Shown piece by piece: positions 31,016 through 53,849 of a stretch of 64,000 bases of DNA. The DNA lies in NCBI RefSeq assembly GCF_022458985.1, contig NC_061789.1:19324357-19388356 (forward strand), given 5' to 3'. The stretch's first letter is position 1. Every line of letters starts with the position of its first letter. Below the pieces are notes generated by a model, which saw only the letters and a list, made by a program, of their open reading frames with translations, had not been told where the DNA came from and made no database searches. Both the position numbers and the translations under genes were made by a program. Source of the stretch: Mugil cephalus (taxonomy: Eukaryota > Chordata > Actinopteri > Mugiliformes > Mugilidae).

Positions 31016-34000
31016 TCATGTCTATCTGTTTCCCATTTCAGACCTGCCTCTTGTTTTTCCTCCTCCTAACACCTCCAGTACATCACAAAGAACACAGACC
31101 TCATATGCTGGGGCTCTGTCAAATCACCCACACATTCACTCGCTTTTTAAATTCCATCAGAAATGATACATAGAGAAAGAACAAGAATATGACTGGCCAG
31201 TCATGATCCATACCACTTAAAATGATTATTCAACATATTTTTTGATGATAATTAATAATTTCTTACTTTTATTTTCCAATTTCCTGTTTGGAATTGGTAG
31301 TTGATTGTGACCAAAAGCCTTCTCTGCTATGAGGAGTGTAACAATAAACACCTTTATTTTATTTGTAAAAAAATGTTATTAATAATTTGCACCCTTTTTC
31401 TTTTTGGAATATGTAAACCGTATGCTCAGGCAAACTTTTTGGAATGGTAACAGAGCATCAATGTTCTGCAGTAGAGCATACACTCAGGTCAATTTTCACC
31501 CAAGGTTTTAAATAAACTATATTGCATAGTTTTGCTCATTGTAACAAATCTAAATAATAGTCCTCAGTATTATGATGATCCTGTCAGACACGTTTGTCGG
31601 GTTTCACATATTTGAGGAACAACAGGGTACAGAGTACTGTAGAATAACCGTGCACATCAGCAACAGCTCACCTCTCGTCTTTTAATTTTTGTGTTTTAGT
31701 TTTATTATTGCTCACTTCATCCCATGGTTTTGTTCTTATTTTAATGACCACTTTGAGTCTTATCCTTGCATGTTGGTTTGACTGGGTCTTAATAGCCTTA
31801 TCTTATGACTGTATTGATCTCTTGTGTTGTGAATGGTTTTACTTGTTCCACTGATGCATAGCAAGTCACGTTTTTAGAAATCTCTTGTTTATGTTCGATT
31901 GATGTCAAGGCATAAGTGGATCTCTGAGCTTTTATGGTTAAAATCTTAATGGAATTCTCAGATTGTGTTTTGTATTCTATCTGTACATAGAGCTGTAGTT
32001 TGTGATTAGTAAACATTCCCCATCATGCTGTACTCTCCACACAAGATCACAAGACAAGATGCTGATAATCACAGAAGCAGAGGCGCTGTCTGCAAAAATC
32101 CCTCATTCTGTCCTGTGAAACCATTTGAAATGGTCCGTCATCATTTTGTTAAATTGATTCCTGGAATTCTACATGTAGATTTTGATGGAGAGAACTTAAA
32201 CTTAACAGGAAATGGCAGAGCTTTGTTCCTTTGTCATTTCATGTTTGTCAGTGTCTTGTGGTGATATATCCCATGCTGTATTTGGGTGTGTTTATATAAC
32301 TGGATAGTTTTATGGACTCATGGACGGATCCAACCTAATCACTGTGTCTTGAACATCCATGGTTATTTGTTCCCCTTTGTTCCTTCCAATAAGCGTGAAC
32401 AGGTTTCCTTTTTAAATTAATGCCTTCCTGTTCTCATCTTCTGTCTTATTAGCTAAATGCAGCTTAGCAACTGGACCTATTTTTTAATATTAAATTTAGA
32501 ATAGGTGGGTAGGTGAATGGAGAGTATGTCACAGTATTGGTTCTCTAATGTGCGCCTGCATGCTGCATGCAAAACCCAGTGCAGAGCACCCCCTGCTGGG
32601 GAAAGTGTGACCATGATATCTAGTGTGAGAGAAAGAAAAATGACTTTGCCCTTGATCTAAATAAAGCCTTTATTCAAAGTTTTTGAATATGTTGCCTCAG
32701 CCTGCAGTGCAACTTCTGCACTACAGACATTTTGATCTTATTTAATTGCAACACCTAAGATTAAATGAATCCAGTAGATCAGATTAACGTGTTTCTCATT
32801 TTATACAAAGAATGAGACAAAAGCCATTTAAATCTCATTTTAGAAACCGAATACCGCTGACACTTGAATGACTCAAAGTACTTTTTGTGACTGAAGGTTT
32901 ACTGTGAATTTGAGCATGCTGTGTGCATAATGGAAAGGCTAAGAAGAGGACAGATGGATATGTACATTTTTCTTTTTAAGGAGAAGCCTTAGAAATACAT
33001 AGCTTACCTTATTGCTTTTTCAACAAGACATTTGAGTGCACAGATAATAAAATAAAAATCTCCTGGTCATGCCTTTTCCAAAACATACGCGCTTATTGCA
33101 GAATCCCACTCTTAAACACAGGATCACCTCACTCAACCAGCAACCATTTTCCCTGCTAACTAATTTATCCACTTGTACAATAATTCAAATTCTGTTGTGT
33201 TATGGTGTGTGTTTTCTTTTTGCCATTTTAAAACTGTCCTCTGGATCCTGGAGTATGCTTTAAAATCAAGAGAATTGTATCTATAAATGCTGTTTGTCAC
33301 TCTCTGTTAGCAGTTCGCCAAGGTACAACTGCAAAATCTGTGAATTGCAACATCTAAGTGTAATAGAGCAGACAAGGTACACTTTACACTGGTGCCAAGA
33401 GGCTCAGGTGAATGATTGCAGTGTAACGTTTTAATGTTTAATCTGTGAGTCATTTAATTTTTGTGCTAAACTTAATGTGGACTTACTTTTCAATGCTGTT
33501 GTCATCAAGACATTTTAAATGTATACATCGTTGAAAGTGTATTCTATATTACAGACTTGACCTGTGGATTGAGGTGGCCTTACAGCAAAAGGACGCTTGG
33601 ACTGTGTTTGCAGTCTTTACTCTATTCCTCCTTCTCTTTATTGCTTAGTTGTGGTATGGAACATTTTTGAAATGTAAGCGCCCCCTTTCTACTCCAATAT
33701 ACACAATCATTTTGTGCATATTCTTTCTTGATTTTTTTTTCTTTTTTTTTTTTTTTTTTACACATTCTTTTGGAGAAAAAATAAAACGCTGGTGTTGATT
33801 TAGTGTATTGGTTTCCTAGTGTGTTTTTGTGTGTAAAGAATCTGTTTACTTTTTTTTGTTTTGCACTCACAACACTAGACATGATAAATTCAAGTGATGC
33901 AGTTAAGATTTTCATTATAACCAATTTAGAAAAAAGACAAGCCTTCTGGTGTATGTCCTGAGGAGTCAGCCTCTGGAATTTGCATTGTAAGCTTTCACTT

Positions 34001-34400
34001 CACGGACAACTCATGCAAAGTGGTTTAACTACAGTGGAAAAAGTGCTTGCCCTGAGATGAAGCTAATTTAACTACCCAATGGGTTGTTTTATTTAACAAT
34101 TCATTTATATTGTGTAACATGTAACCGTAATTATTATCGCATAGTAAAAGTGACTATAGTTGTCAGATTAATATGGCTAAGTAAATATTTCCCCCTGAAT
34201 ACACTGGTAAAGTTCAAGTACAGTCACTCAAATAGAATATAAAATTATGTTCAGTACAAACAACCATTAGCCATTTCTTGTATGTAATATTTTTCATGTC
34301 ATGTACTGTGTAAATGTATGTTTAAATCTGCAATTGCATTGAATTTAATGAGTAGATGTGTTTAGTTAGTTGTTATTGTATTTCTGTTTAATATAGTTTC
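31016..34400 (+). other. limd2 3' UTR and downstream DNA
   Basis: There is no coding sequence. Candidate polyadenylation hexamers on the plus strand are AATAAA at 31343, 32660 and 33780. The first gives a 3' UTR of about 330 bp; the later ones would give 1.6 and 2.8 kb. The T-rich run at 33722-33762 precedes the last. Which one is used cannot be decided from sequence. Confidence 0.5.
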
Positions 34401-34499
34401 ACGATGTCTCTAAACAGATGGGAAAACTGCCTTTAAATGCAGCGATAGGGTTGAAACGGTTGAAATTCCCATTTTCCGATAGCTTTGAAAGCATCACAT

Positions 34500-35863
34500 G
34501 CATCAGCTCAGGTCCGCCCCTCTAATAATATTGTGCGCGTTCCTGCAGAAAGACTTCCACCGAGTAAAGGCGCGTCCCCGTAGCTGCACGGCGGTAATTT
34601 AGATAGTTTAGTAATCAGAAATCCCCCTGGGAATCAGGCCATGTTATTGCATACGTATGGACGACGGATAACCAGGCATTTGGAAAACATGGATACAACC
34701 TTGGCGAACGGGTTTCGTGACTTGTTGGAAGTATAACATCGGGTTCCGGTGGCGATATTTTTTTTTCTGTCAGGAAGTTTGACGTATTCGACCGAAGATT
34801 ATTTCTTGCTTTGTTTTGGTTGTAAAAAGTTGTGGAGCACCCTTTACTCGAGACACCGTACCACAACTTTGTGAAACTGACGCTGGCAAAAACCTGAGTT
34901 TTCACTATTTTTGTTTTTATCATTTCTGTTTGGCTCATGTGAACACTTCAAGACCCGCAATTTCAGAGGCTGCTGTTCTGCGAAGTCTAAACATCGATGG
35001 ACTTTATCCCACTTGGCTCCGCATGACATTGGCTAGCAAATCGAGTTTGCATGTAAAAGACACAAAGGTAGAATATTTTTTTTCCTGCCATCGTCCGCCT
35101 TTCATCCAGCTATATTTCTCAGCCGTCTGTTATAAATTACATTAACCTGTACCGTTGTTATGGGCCAGGCAGGCCGTTACCTTCCAGGAATGTATTTCTA
35201 TCCATATCCACGTTACAATGCGATGCAATTATATGCAATGCAATCATAAGAACAAAGCTACCTCCAGCCTAGAATATTTTGTACCCAAACGTGGCAACAC
35301 AGACGACAAAAATCTGCAAACTTAGCAGGAAGAGGGTCCATCTAAATCACGGAAATCGTACGTCTTTCCCTCTGGCTACTCACAAATGGATTTCATACAG
35401 GCCATACGGCTATTGTTACACCTTGATGTGTAGTTTTTATTCGTAGGCTGTTTCTCAGTCCGAGAAGCCAGAAAGCATCGACGTCTAGTGTGACTTCTGA
35501 AAATGTTTTGGAAATGTGAGTTTTCCAGAGATTCGAGGATGCAGCGGCGCAGAAGTTCGACTCTGGCCCACAGCTGGAGCAGTTTGATGTAGGCTTTTCC
35601 GTCGGAATATTCTCAGTGTGAAGCTCGCCGCTGTGTCTGATGCGACCGTGTTTGTTTTTACAACCTGGAAAGAGATAGTTTGTGTGTGTGTGTGTGTGTG
35701 TGCGTGATCCAACTTTCCGTTAAAGAAGACGAACCCCCCGTACGTGGGGGGGTGAGCCCCGCCATGGCGCCCTCCCATTCTCCGGTGTGTAGCTCTGACT
35801 GAGGACACCGATGGACGCCGCGAGACACCGGTGACTGAGTCGGCAGCACGCGACAGAAGACAG
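34500..35863 (+). promoter_or_regulatory. Putative map3k3 promoter and non-coding first exon
   Basis: A strong plus-strand donor (AGACAG/GTGAGG) lies at 35863/35864, at the end of a more CpG-rich stretch, and no reading frame there fits a protein. The next downstream unit with coding sense is the map3k3 ATG exon at 39570-39649, so this is probably its leader exon. A TG microsatellite is at 35680-35702. The start site is not resolved. Confidence 0.45.
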
Positions 35864-36011
35864 GTGAGGGTGTGCTGTGCACGTGACGACCTTGACAGGT
35901 GTGAGATTCGTTGCGTTCATGTGATACAGGAAAAAAAAATGCTCGAGGGGGTATATTTTTAATACTGAGGTCAACGTTCCAATTCCAACCTGTGAAACCA
36001 AAACAGTGAAT

Positions 36012-36430
36012 CAGGGGGTGTCAAGGGGGTGTTCGTTCGGTGGCAACATACAGCCCAACTGATGTCAGGTGGGCCGGACCAGTAAGATAATAACCTAAAT
36101 AACGACAACGTTTTCCAGTTGTTTTAGAGCAAAGAAGAACATTTAAATCAGAACAGTGTTTACATTTAATAAACTATCATTAAAAAAAATTAAATTTCTA
36201 AAGAAAAGTAAGTTTGTGCACATTGTTGTCTGCCGTTTAGTCCCGGACCTCAGTGTTGTGTTCTGGCCACTTCTCTTACTAAAACAGTGGACAAATTAGA
36301 GCTTGCAGTTATTTTGATTAAAAAACTCAGTCATGTAATTTTCCCACTTTGCAAATTCAATGCGGCTTGGCCAGATTTGACCCTCTGGCAGGCCGCTTTT
36401 GGCCTGCAGACCATATGTTTGACACCTGTG
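36012..36430. mobile_element. Non-autonomous hAT-like DNA transposon (MITE)
   Basis: The left end begins CAGGGGGTGTCAA and the right end closes TTTGACACCTGTG, forming imperfect terminal inverted repeats. Internal text (ACATACAGCCCAACTGAT, GTGGGCCGGACCAGTAA, TTTGGCCTGCAGACC) matches a MITE pattern common in fish genomes. The 8 bp flanks, CAGTGAAT and CTGTAAAT, agree at six of eight positions, consistent with the 8 bp target duplication of hAT elements after decay. At 419 bp with no ORF it is non-autonomous. It lies in the map3k3 leader intron. Confidence 0.75.
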
Positions 36431-39400
36431 CTGTAAATAAAAGTTCTCTCATAGCTTAAGAAAGTGTTTTTCCCATATTAATGTATACAAAGTATGAAGG
36501 GATTTAAGCCCTGGAGCTTTTATTTTGCTATTCTTGAATAAGTCAATTGCCCTAGTTTATTTTTTAACCCACCAAGTTTCCAAAATATTTGCATATTTCC
36601 TCTGTGGCCTCCATCTTTACCAGAGGCCTGCCTTAAAACATCTTCCACATAGCCTTTCTTTTGAGAAATACTATAAAACACATTTTATCTTTACTTTCAA
36701 GCACAATAAAAGTAAACACCTGGCTTTTACTTTACGAACTTAAATACCCTAGCAGCAGAATTAAAGAGTTCAAATTTACAGGACTCTATTATGTACATAA
36801 TTTCTTGCTTCCATGTCTTGTACAGTTGCTCTCATATGACAGGGATTTAAATATTTGCTAAACTTATTACCCGATGAGTAATTACAAGCCAAACTGTTTA
36901 CTTCAACTAGGCTATGAACTATTGTTTGAATAAGAATAAAGGGAAAGCATAGAACACACATTTGACCAACATTTAAAGTCAATCTAGTGTGGTACATGCC
37001 AACAAAGCTAAAGATGTATTAAGAGGTGACAGTTTAGAAGAAAGCCCAAGTTATGGTTGGTCCTCGACTAGTCTTATTCCCTGTCACAGTCATACTAAGC
37101 ATTGGGTCTTATTCTTTCCAAGGATATACTGAAGAAAGTTGTCTTTTTTTGCAGCTGCGAAAGTTTATGCAGGAATTTAACAGAGGGAGCCAGATTTTCT
37201 TTGGAACTTTACATATTGTCTGCGCCATATAAGCATGCAGAAAGAGCTGTATTTTCAAAACACAGACTGTGTATGCACATTTGTACATACGCTTATATTT
37301 TGAATGTGCGTTTCACTCACTACAAAGGACATTTTGAGACTTCAGGCTGCCAAGTCAAGCATTAGCTCCATGTTGAGATTGCAATATTTAAATGAAGTGG
37401 ACTGCCCTAAACCAAAACACATGTGCACCTGAAACAGGAGAGACATCATGCCAGGGGATTTTGTTATGAAGCCCTGAGTCCAGATGCACCACTGGCCTGA
37501 GAGTGAAAGGACTGTGGCTGGGAAAAACTGCCTCAGACTAAACACCTCTCAAAGCAGACGGAGAAGAGAGGGCGGAGGAAAATCCATGTAAATCCTGCTA
37601 GTCCTAGAAATGCGATACAAGGAAAATAAAGCAGGCACAGCTGACTGAACTGGTAGAGCGCAGCTTCGTTCTCCATTGAATTCCCCACATTCCGCTTAGG
37701 AGGTAATTAAAAGCCAGAGAGACGAGGGTAACTTGGGGATTGGTCAGAAAGGTTAGTTGTTGTGTTGCTGACAACAAGTGCCACATGCATAGCATAATTT
37801 GAGGTTTTCTTTCTACGTATAGCATCCTTACTGTACTACATTATATGGATATACAGGCAGCAATGCCTCTGTTACATGAACTGACTGTACACTGATGCAA
37901 GACAGAGAATTTCACACTTCATAAACTCCATGCTATTTTGTAGGGTATAAAATGCCTTAAGCATGAAGTTGGAAGAGTTGAAGGACAAAAGTCTTTGGCA
38001 CCTACTCCGTTGGCAGGGGAACATGAGAGTGGCGGAAGCTTGAAAGCAATGTGGCAACGCTCCGCAGACCACAGACGGACATGCCCGGCATTCTTGCGGG
38101 TGATTATTACCCAGAAATCCACAAAGTCAATGAGTTGCCTCAGGTGCTGTCGCTGCTTATTTTATGTACAGAAATTTCCCGCATCCACTGCAAGGCTGGC
38201 CTACTGACCCTGCAATACAGACACGCTGCTGCACACTTCTTTGACCTGTCTTGTTTATGTCATTTCCAATTCAATCAGTCTTTAATTATTTAATCCATTA
38301 AAAGGATAAACTAATGAACTAATTAAACTAGTCTTTAATTATACAGGTGTGATCTAACCATAGCACTGGGTTTCGTTAAAGCACATGTCAGGGTGAAACA
38401 CCTTATCCCAGTCTTTGGGTTCAAGTCACTGTATGATCTAACTGCTACAGTGTGGTGTACAGATTTGTAATCAAAAGCAGATACCGACAGTAAATTGAGG
38501 ATCTGAAATCATAAGAGTCACATCAGTGCATTCCTGATAGAGTGGTATTTTAATCAAGTCCCTGATTTAGTTTTAGTTTTTTTGGTAGACTTTTTTTTAA
38601 CTCTTTTGGTTTTATATTCTGATTTAACCTTTAATTCTAAGCAGTAAGTCACTTACCAAGCAATATTCATATCATAATGTAGGGCATTTGGAAAACTGAG
38701 TTTGTATTTAAGGATCTCAGTAACATGAACACAGGAGTTCCTTTGTTCGACTTTGTTGAATTTGTCTAAATTCCGTGGAATATTGGTACAAATCTTAGGG
38801 AAACCCTCTCCACTGAAGGAAATGCCTCAGTTTATAATGCTGTTGACGCCTTGAACAGTGCCGATAATGTTGCCTTTTTAACTTCAACAATGGACTTATG
38901 ACACGTCTGAGTTAGGGTTTTGCAGCTCGTGCATCCATAGCCGATTAAAGCTGGCAGATATTTAAAATGGCACAGAAGTCCTCGTAAAGAACATTCTTCC
39001 CATATGAAGCGGGCCAGAGCGATCGCTGCCAGTGCAGCTTGAGTTTCAGCCGTTTCCAATTGCCATTCTTTCTCATGGGCAAACGCAGAACACACATTCT
39101 CGCATGCACTGCACACTTTCTCATTCACTCAGGGAAAAAATCTTTAGGTATGTAGTCTTAGGTTACATTTTTACATGCCTGCAAGGATTCTAGTATGAGA
39201 AAGAGTCTGAGTTTGTGCTTTAAATGAAACCATGGTTGCCTGAGACGCATTCAGTGTATCAGAAGGCCACAACAGAGCCACTTTGTGCTGCCAGCTTTCA
39301 GGTTTCATAATTCCCATTTCCTTTTGGCCTTATCATTTCTGTAATGTTTACCAGTAAGGTGATGTTTTATGGGAAGAGGTACTTGCACACTGACACAGTT

Positions 39401-39569
39401 TTCTAGGAATGACCGATAACCTTTGTCATATGTCATATCCTGTCCAACTCAATGATTCACATCCGTCTGCTCTGTCTCCAACCCCCAAAATATTAACAGA
39501 ACAGTACTAACCTCAGTTGTTAAAAGCTTTGTTCTTATAAATAATTAATTTCTGTGTTTACTACTGCAG
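36431..39569 (+). other. map3k3 leader intron, remainder
   Basis: Besides the MITE just upstream, this 3.1 kb has no recognisable exon. Short open frames on both strands (for example about 38000-38200 and 38832-39128) have no family resemblance and no flanking splice sites that would keep them in any gene. Confidence 0.5.
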
Positions 39570-39645
39570 GCTGTGGGTGGGTTGGCACAGCAGAGACAAG
39601 TTTCTGAAGACTGGTTTGTACACCACGTACGCAGACATCGCCAGA

Positions 39646-48472
<8,827 letters not shown>

Positions 48473-50620
48473 GACCTGCTTGTTATCTGAACTTTAACTA
48501 CAGTGTAGCACAGTATCCTCAGCAGTATCTGTAGCCTCTGTAAAACCCATCCATGGCAGAAACCTAGACATGGAAGTGAGCTAGATGTCCATGGAACTCT
48601 GCCACCATTCAGATGGTTCAAGGAATACTCGGGTCTTCTTCCAAAAAAAAAATCCAAAAAGAAGACAGTTTGACTACAGCAGCCAACACGAGGCCTTTCA
48701 AACCAATGTACTTTTACAGGTGTCTCCACAAGGGGGAAACAAAATACAGATTAAGTCAGACACACAAGGATGCGCTCCAGTCAGAGCATTATCGAGTCAT
48801 GGCTCATGCATCAGTAGTTTCGTCATTAATTATCCACTCCTGTGTTTACATTCACTCGTTACACATTTCTGAGAAATACCAGAAATTCCCAAAGTGTTGG
48901 AACATTTGAACATTTAGCTGCACTCCATTTTAAAGCTACAACAGGCCTAAAAGCTCAGTGTGCACAGTGGAGGCCACTCGTGCACAACAGCATAAGCTTA
49001 ACAGGATTGTTCTCTTTTAATCATCTTGTCCTTCGCTCTTTTTCTCAAACTAAGAAATATCCGCTCTTAAACTCTTTATTTAAGCTGTCTGCGATGCACT
49101 TTTTCAGTTTCAGCCCCTCTCAATTCATTTTGCAATCTTGCAGGTAGACTTCCATCATGAACCACACTTACTTGGATCAGTGTCTTTGAATTATCATGAC
49201 AAGTGAACTGATCTAAGCATCTGTCATTCTTCTCATCCTTTGAAAAACCTAGGAGGTATTTGGGACACGAAGTGGAGTAAGAAATCAGATCGTTTTTACA
49301 GTTTTCTGTAAAAACACCTCAACTGTCATTGTAGGTCATGTTAACTTTATGCATTTAACAATAGAGAATCAGTGGATTCCTCTTCACCCTTATATGATCA
49401 TGAAACCTAACATACAGCAGGAAGAGCAGATTTTCTTGTTCTACCCTTTGACCCTGTGTTTTACCTTTAGTGTCGCAGGTGTTCTCCTATGACAATGTGC
49501 CAAATGGGGACAGATAGAATATAATGCAACAGACTTGGTAACGGTCATACAAGAGAGAATCAGATGATCCTTTGTCTGTTCATGTGTGTCTGGCCCAAAC
49601 ATCCCTGACTGAAAGGCTTTATTAGCTCGAGGATCAATTTAAATCAGATGCACTTTTATGTAAAATGAATGTTGTGAGCTTTTGTTCAATTTTTTTTTTT
49701 TTTTTTTTTACTTCAAATGTGAAAAGTTTCACTTTTATTTATAACCCCATGTACATTCCAATTAGATTTTATAAGTAAATGTGTAAATATATTTTTTATA
49801 TTCAGACTGTGTCAAATTGCATGATGCATTCAGGACTTAGTGTTGTTAAAAGTAAATAATTGAAAGCAGCTGGTTTTGCAGACATTACAGAATTGGGGTT
49901 TATAAATGAAAAATGGATGGAAAGCGAACTCTGGCTGCCTGGTTCTTGTTCCAGTGCACAATTATTTTTTTTTCCCCACACACCCTTAGCTATACATTTA
50001 GAAGACAGTATTACCTGACAGGTGACGGAAACTTTGCATCATGGGCCATAGTGCTCTGACACATCTACGAGGACTTGTGAATGAAACATTTTAAGGATGA
50101 CTTTCCAAAAAAAAACCTCCTGGGAATATTTCTCTGTGATCTGGGTGTTGTTAAAACATAATTAATGGGGTGTGTGTGAGCCAAAGACGAGCAGGATCAG
50201 AGCCAGCGCTGGTTGTCAAGAGTTCGCTGTTCTGCCCAGACGACGATTTGGTTTATCCCAGGGTTCAGACGAGTCCAGTGTTAAATGATTTTCTGGGCAA
50301 AGGGCTTACTGCTGCCTTAATGTTAATACATTAGAAGAGTATTTCTATGGAGCTGCTACATGCTAAAGGCAGCTAAAATATGTTCAGTATTGTAAATGAT
50401 GTAGTTCTAAGAAGGACCCTGGGATAAGCAAATGAACACAATCTAGTTGTTAGAAATCTATATATGTATGTAATGTGTACCATGACAAGACTTGCAGTGC
50501 AAAGTCTAATGTATCAAATTTATTTTACAGCAAGAAAAGAGTAGTATGTTATATATATTCTGTATATATGTCAACCCCCTCTTTCCAAATCAAATACATT
50601 TTTAAATATACTGTCAGATT
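48473..50620 (+). other. map3k3 3' UTR region
   Basis: AT-rich, non-coding sequence after the map3k3 stop codon, with a poly(T) run near 49690-49708. I see no canonical AATAAA between the stop and 50620. The variant AATACA at about 50592, followed by a T-rich and TG-containing stretch, is the best guess for a distal 3' end. Open frames here are short and unlike known proteins. Confidence 0.45.
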
Positions 50621-52481
50621 GTGTGTATTTACATGCGTTGGAGGACAGTTGCGGCCTGTCCGGACTCAGTGAGTCTTGTAAATGAACGCTGGAGACTGAG
50701 CTCATTGTTGGCAATGAGAAGCCACTTGATTGATGCACTAGTTTTTCCCTTTCTCTCTCCACCTCATTTTGTTTCTCTCTGTCTATGCACTCTTTCAATC
50801 ATGAGGAAGAACAGGAGGCAGACACAGGAAGAGGAGATTTCTACGACCGTGTCTGGCTCTGAGATGGGAAAACACACTACATCTAACAAAGGGCCTGCAT
50901 TGAATTGGTGTGACAGATATGCCTTAGGAGTTGACAGGAAAGAATTACCTTTATGAATGGATTCTTTCTAGATTTGCTCCCTTGTTTTCACTGTAAACCT
51001 CTGATGGCATCAGATGAGAAGATGATTTCAGGGAATACAGTATTGCTTGTTGTATCTCATTGGTGCTTATGGATTTAGCCCAAGCCCATGCCTTCAGGTT
51101 TCTACAACTACATAGTACATAATTCATAAGTAATCAAGTCAGTTCACCATTTGTAACCAAACTGAAATATCTAACAAACCATTTGCATCAGAATAGCAGT
51201 GTCCATATGAGCAGTATCGTTTTTGGTACTGACTTTAGCAGTTAGCTCACATAGCTGCTCCTATAGCAGTAGCTTCTTAGCTAGGTCTATGACGCTTTAA
51301 AATTTCTGACATAGTACAAACTGTATTTTAAAGATTTTATGACCCGCAGTATGAGTAAAAACATTCATACTGATTTGAGCAACAGATTGGGTTTATTTCT
51401 TGGTGCCGTACTTCTTACGCGATATGTTTGTGAGGTATTCAGGTCTGTCTGTGTTTTATATTTAGCCCCGCAGCATTCCTGCTGACAGGCAGACTGCAGC
51501 TTCAGGCCTGAACCGGCTCTCCGTGGCCCTTTTTGTGACCATGCTGTGTTTGGACCTTGTGGTGCTGAGTCATATAGTGGCCTGTCTGTCCCAGTTAAGC
51601 CCCCCTCATTTTCCCTCACACCAGAATCCCATGAGGCCTCACGCCTTTTGTGGTACACCAGAATTCAGGTATGCTGTTTACACCCGTCGAGTCCCCAAGA
51701 AGCACTCAGATCCTTTACGCTTAAAATCACTGGGCTGCATATAAACTGGGGTTTTCCCCTTTTCTTTCCAATCAGACCTGAAAATTAGACAAAGCTGTGC
51801 TGGGAATGCATGAATCATTGAACTTAATGAACCAATAAGGGGTGAACTTCCCCACCTGAAAAGATCCAGTGATGCAGACAGATGTCAGCCCACTTGTCAG
51901 TGTTAAATAAAAACTACTATAAGTGGTCTGTTGACATCAAAAGTCAGAAGGACAAAGTGCTGTGTTACCCTCTAATACATTCATTATAATATTAGATTAC
52001 TGAAGCATTTGGAAATTAGATGGTCAATTTATAGTTGGTCCTGACAAATGAGATTCAATTAATGTCCCCCAATACAGCCAAAAGCACTGCACATCAGATA
52101 TACTACGTTGGGGTGCGTAGGGCCGGTTAAAGAATGATTCAATTGTAACAAGGAGGGCCATTAATAAAAACACAACTACACTATTTTCATCAGACTGGAA
52201 ATAAGACCAATTTTAGGCTTGAGTGAAACTAGAATGACTCAAAATAACATTCTCAGTCTTGACACAGTGTGTCTTAATTAGTTCATAACTTAAAGGACCT
52301 TCATTTATTCTAGTTGGCCTTTGCTCATTGGATGAACTGTGGTGGAAATTACAAGAGGTTCTTCTCAGAAGAGGGGTTTAATGTTTTTGTTTTTGTTTTG
52401 CCAGTGGAGTCAGACTGATTAAATGAATTATTGCATTCTGTCGCCCAGCTCCACACTCCCATCTGACATTCAAAGCCGACA

Positions 52482-52640
52482 CTGACAAGTTTCAAAGCCA
52501 GACTCAAATCACATCTTACTCCATTTAACCTACTTTCTCTCTTATCTCATTTCGAAATATTTTTAAATCTGTTTTGATTAGAATTTATTATATGTTTTAT
52601 TCTTATGTTTTATGTTATCAAGGCGCCCGCAAATAAAACT
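52482..52640 (+). mobile_element. Possible L2/Maui-type LINE 3' fragment
   Basis: The text ACAAGTTTCAAAGCCAGACT followed by CAAATCACATCTTACTCC and a T-rich stretch resembles the 3' end of fish L2-clade LINEs. The copy is decayed, and the assignment rests on memory of the pattern. Confidence 0.35.
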
Positions 52641-53139
52641 TTATTGTCATAGTGATGCTAATGAGAACCGACAAGTTTCCAAAATCATCATCTGATGTAC
52701 AAATGACAGAGGGAATTATTTCACGGTTTGTGAGAGTGACTTTTTCTCTTCATTGTTTGTCATTACTTGTTTTGTTTAGATGAAGCTCCACTGCATCATT
52801 AGGGACATTTTTGCAGATTCTTCCTCTTCATCTGGTATCACTTTGGCTGTGTTAGTGTATATGGAACATTTTTTTAAACAAAGTATCTCTTTATACAAAA
52901 TTTGAAATTCCAAAAAAAAAAGTCTAATAGGTAAACAGATCACTGAAGATAATTACTACCCTCTTGAGTCATTAAGGAGAAATGTGTCTATTTCCAAAAA
53001 GATGCTATAAAAACTTAACTGATTAATATTTGTTTTTCTGCATAAATCTCTTAAACTACGTCAGCAAACTACCAAAAATCCAATTTTAATCCTTTAAATG
53101 TAAGTTTGATTATTCAAAATCACTGTTGTTATGGAAAAA

Positions 53140-53215
53140 ACAACCCGTTTCCTTTAAGCACTTTGAATGGCATTCATTTGTTTTGAAAGGCACCATATAA
53201 ATAAAATTTAAATGA
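53140..53215 (+). mobile_element. LINE/SINE 3' tail remnant
   Basis: AAGCACTTTGAATGGCATT, then GAAAGGCACCATATAAATAA and a short ATTTAAATGATGATTG end, is the typical tail shared by fish L2-type LINEs and partner SINEs. It may be the end of the fragment beginning at 52482. Confidence 0.5.
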
Positions 53216-53770
53216 TGATTGACTGATAAACTCATGTTGGGAAGAAGGTTTTTGTTTGTTTTTCAAATCAGTCTTAGGTATCATATTACATATAAGCATC
53301 AGATTGAAAATGTACTATTCTCTGGAGTCATTAGTGGACAAAAATGTCTCACTGACTGACATCATAACCACATTTGTTAATCTTGAGAAGCCTGAGAAAA
53401 ATAGCCAAATTTTTAGTGGTCAAATAGTTTTCAGTAGACAAATAATCAAAACTTAGTATTGCAGAATGACTGATTATACTGTGACATGACTCTGAGATTA
53501 AGCAATCAAACTGGCATTGAAAGGGTTAAAATCCTCAAAATGATAACATATATCAGCAAGGTTGAGTTTAGCATAGACTTAATCAAAATTATAGCTGGGC
53601 GCCAGACGAGGACGTAAGTCATATTTTATAACTTGTCAAAATGCAGCAATCAAAAGAAACACAACCAGTTTAAATTCATTTTCATAAATTAAATTATCTG
53701 TATTTAAACACCTTATAATTAACATATATAAAGTTACTCAGCTTTCATCATTACAGTCACTTCCCATTAA

Positions 53771-53849
53771 GTCCAGTCTCCAGTTCAGTCCAGTCCAGAG
53801 TCTGTCCCAGTCTTTAGTTTCAAGTCCAGAGTCCAGTGTCCAGTCCAGG
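53771..53849. repeat. Degenerate GTCCAG minisatellite
   Basis: Roughly ten imperfect copies of GTCCAG / AGTCC-type units in 79 bp, with spacing varying between 5 and 10 bp. Confidence 0.7.

Noticed and set aside
38832-39128. Minus-strand open frame of 98 codons in the map3k3 leader intron
   Set aside because: It has Cys/Ala-rich text but no known domain, no paired splice sites and no neighbouring coding support.
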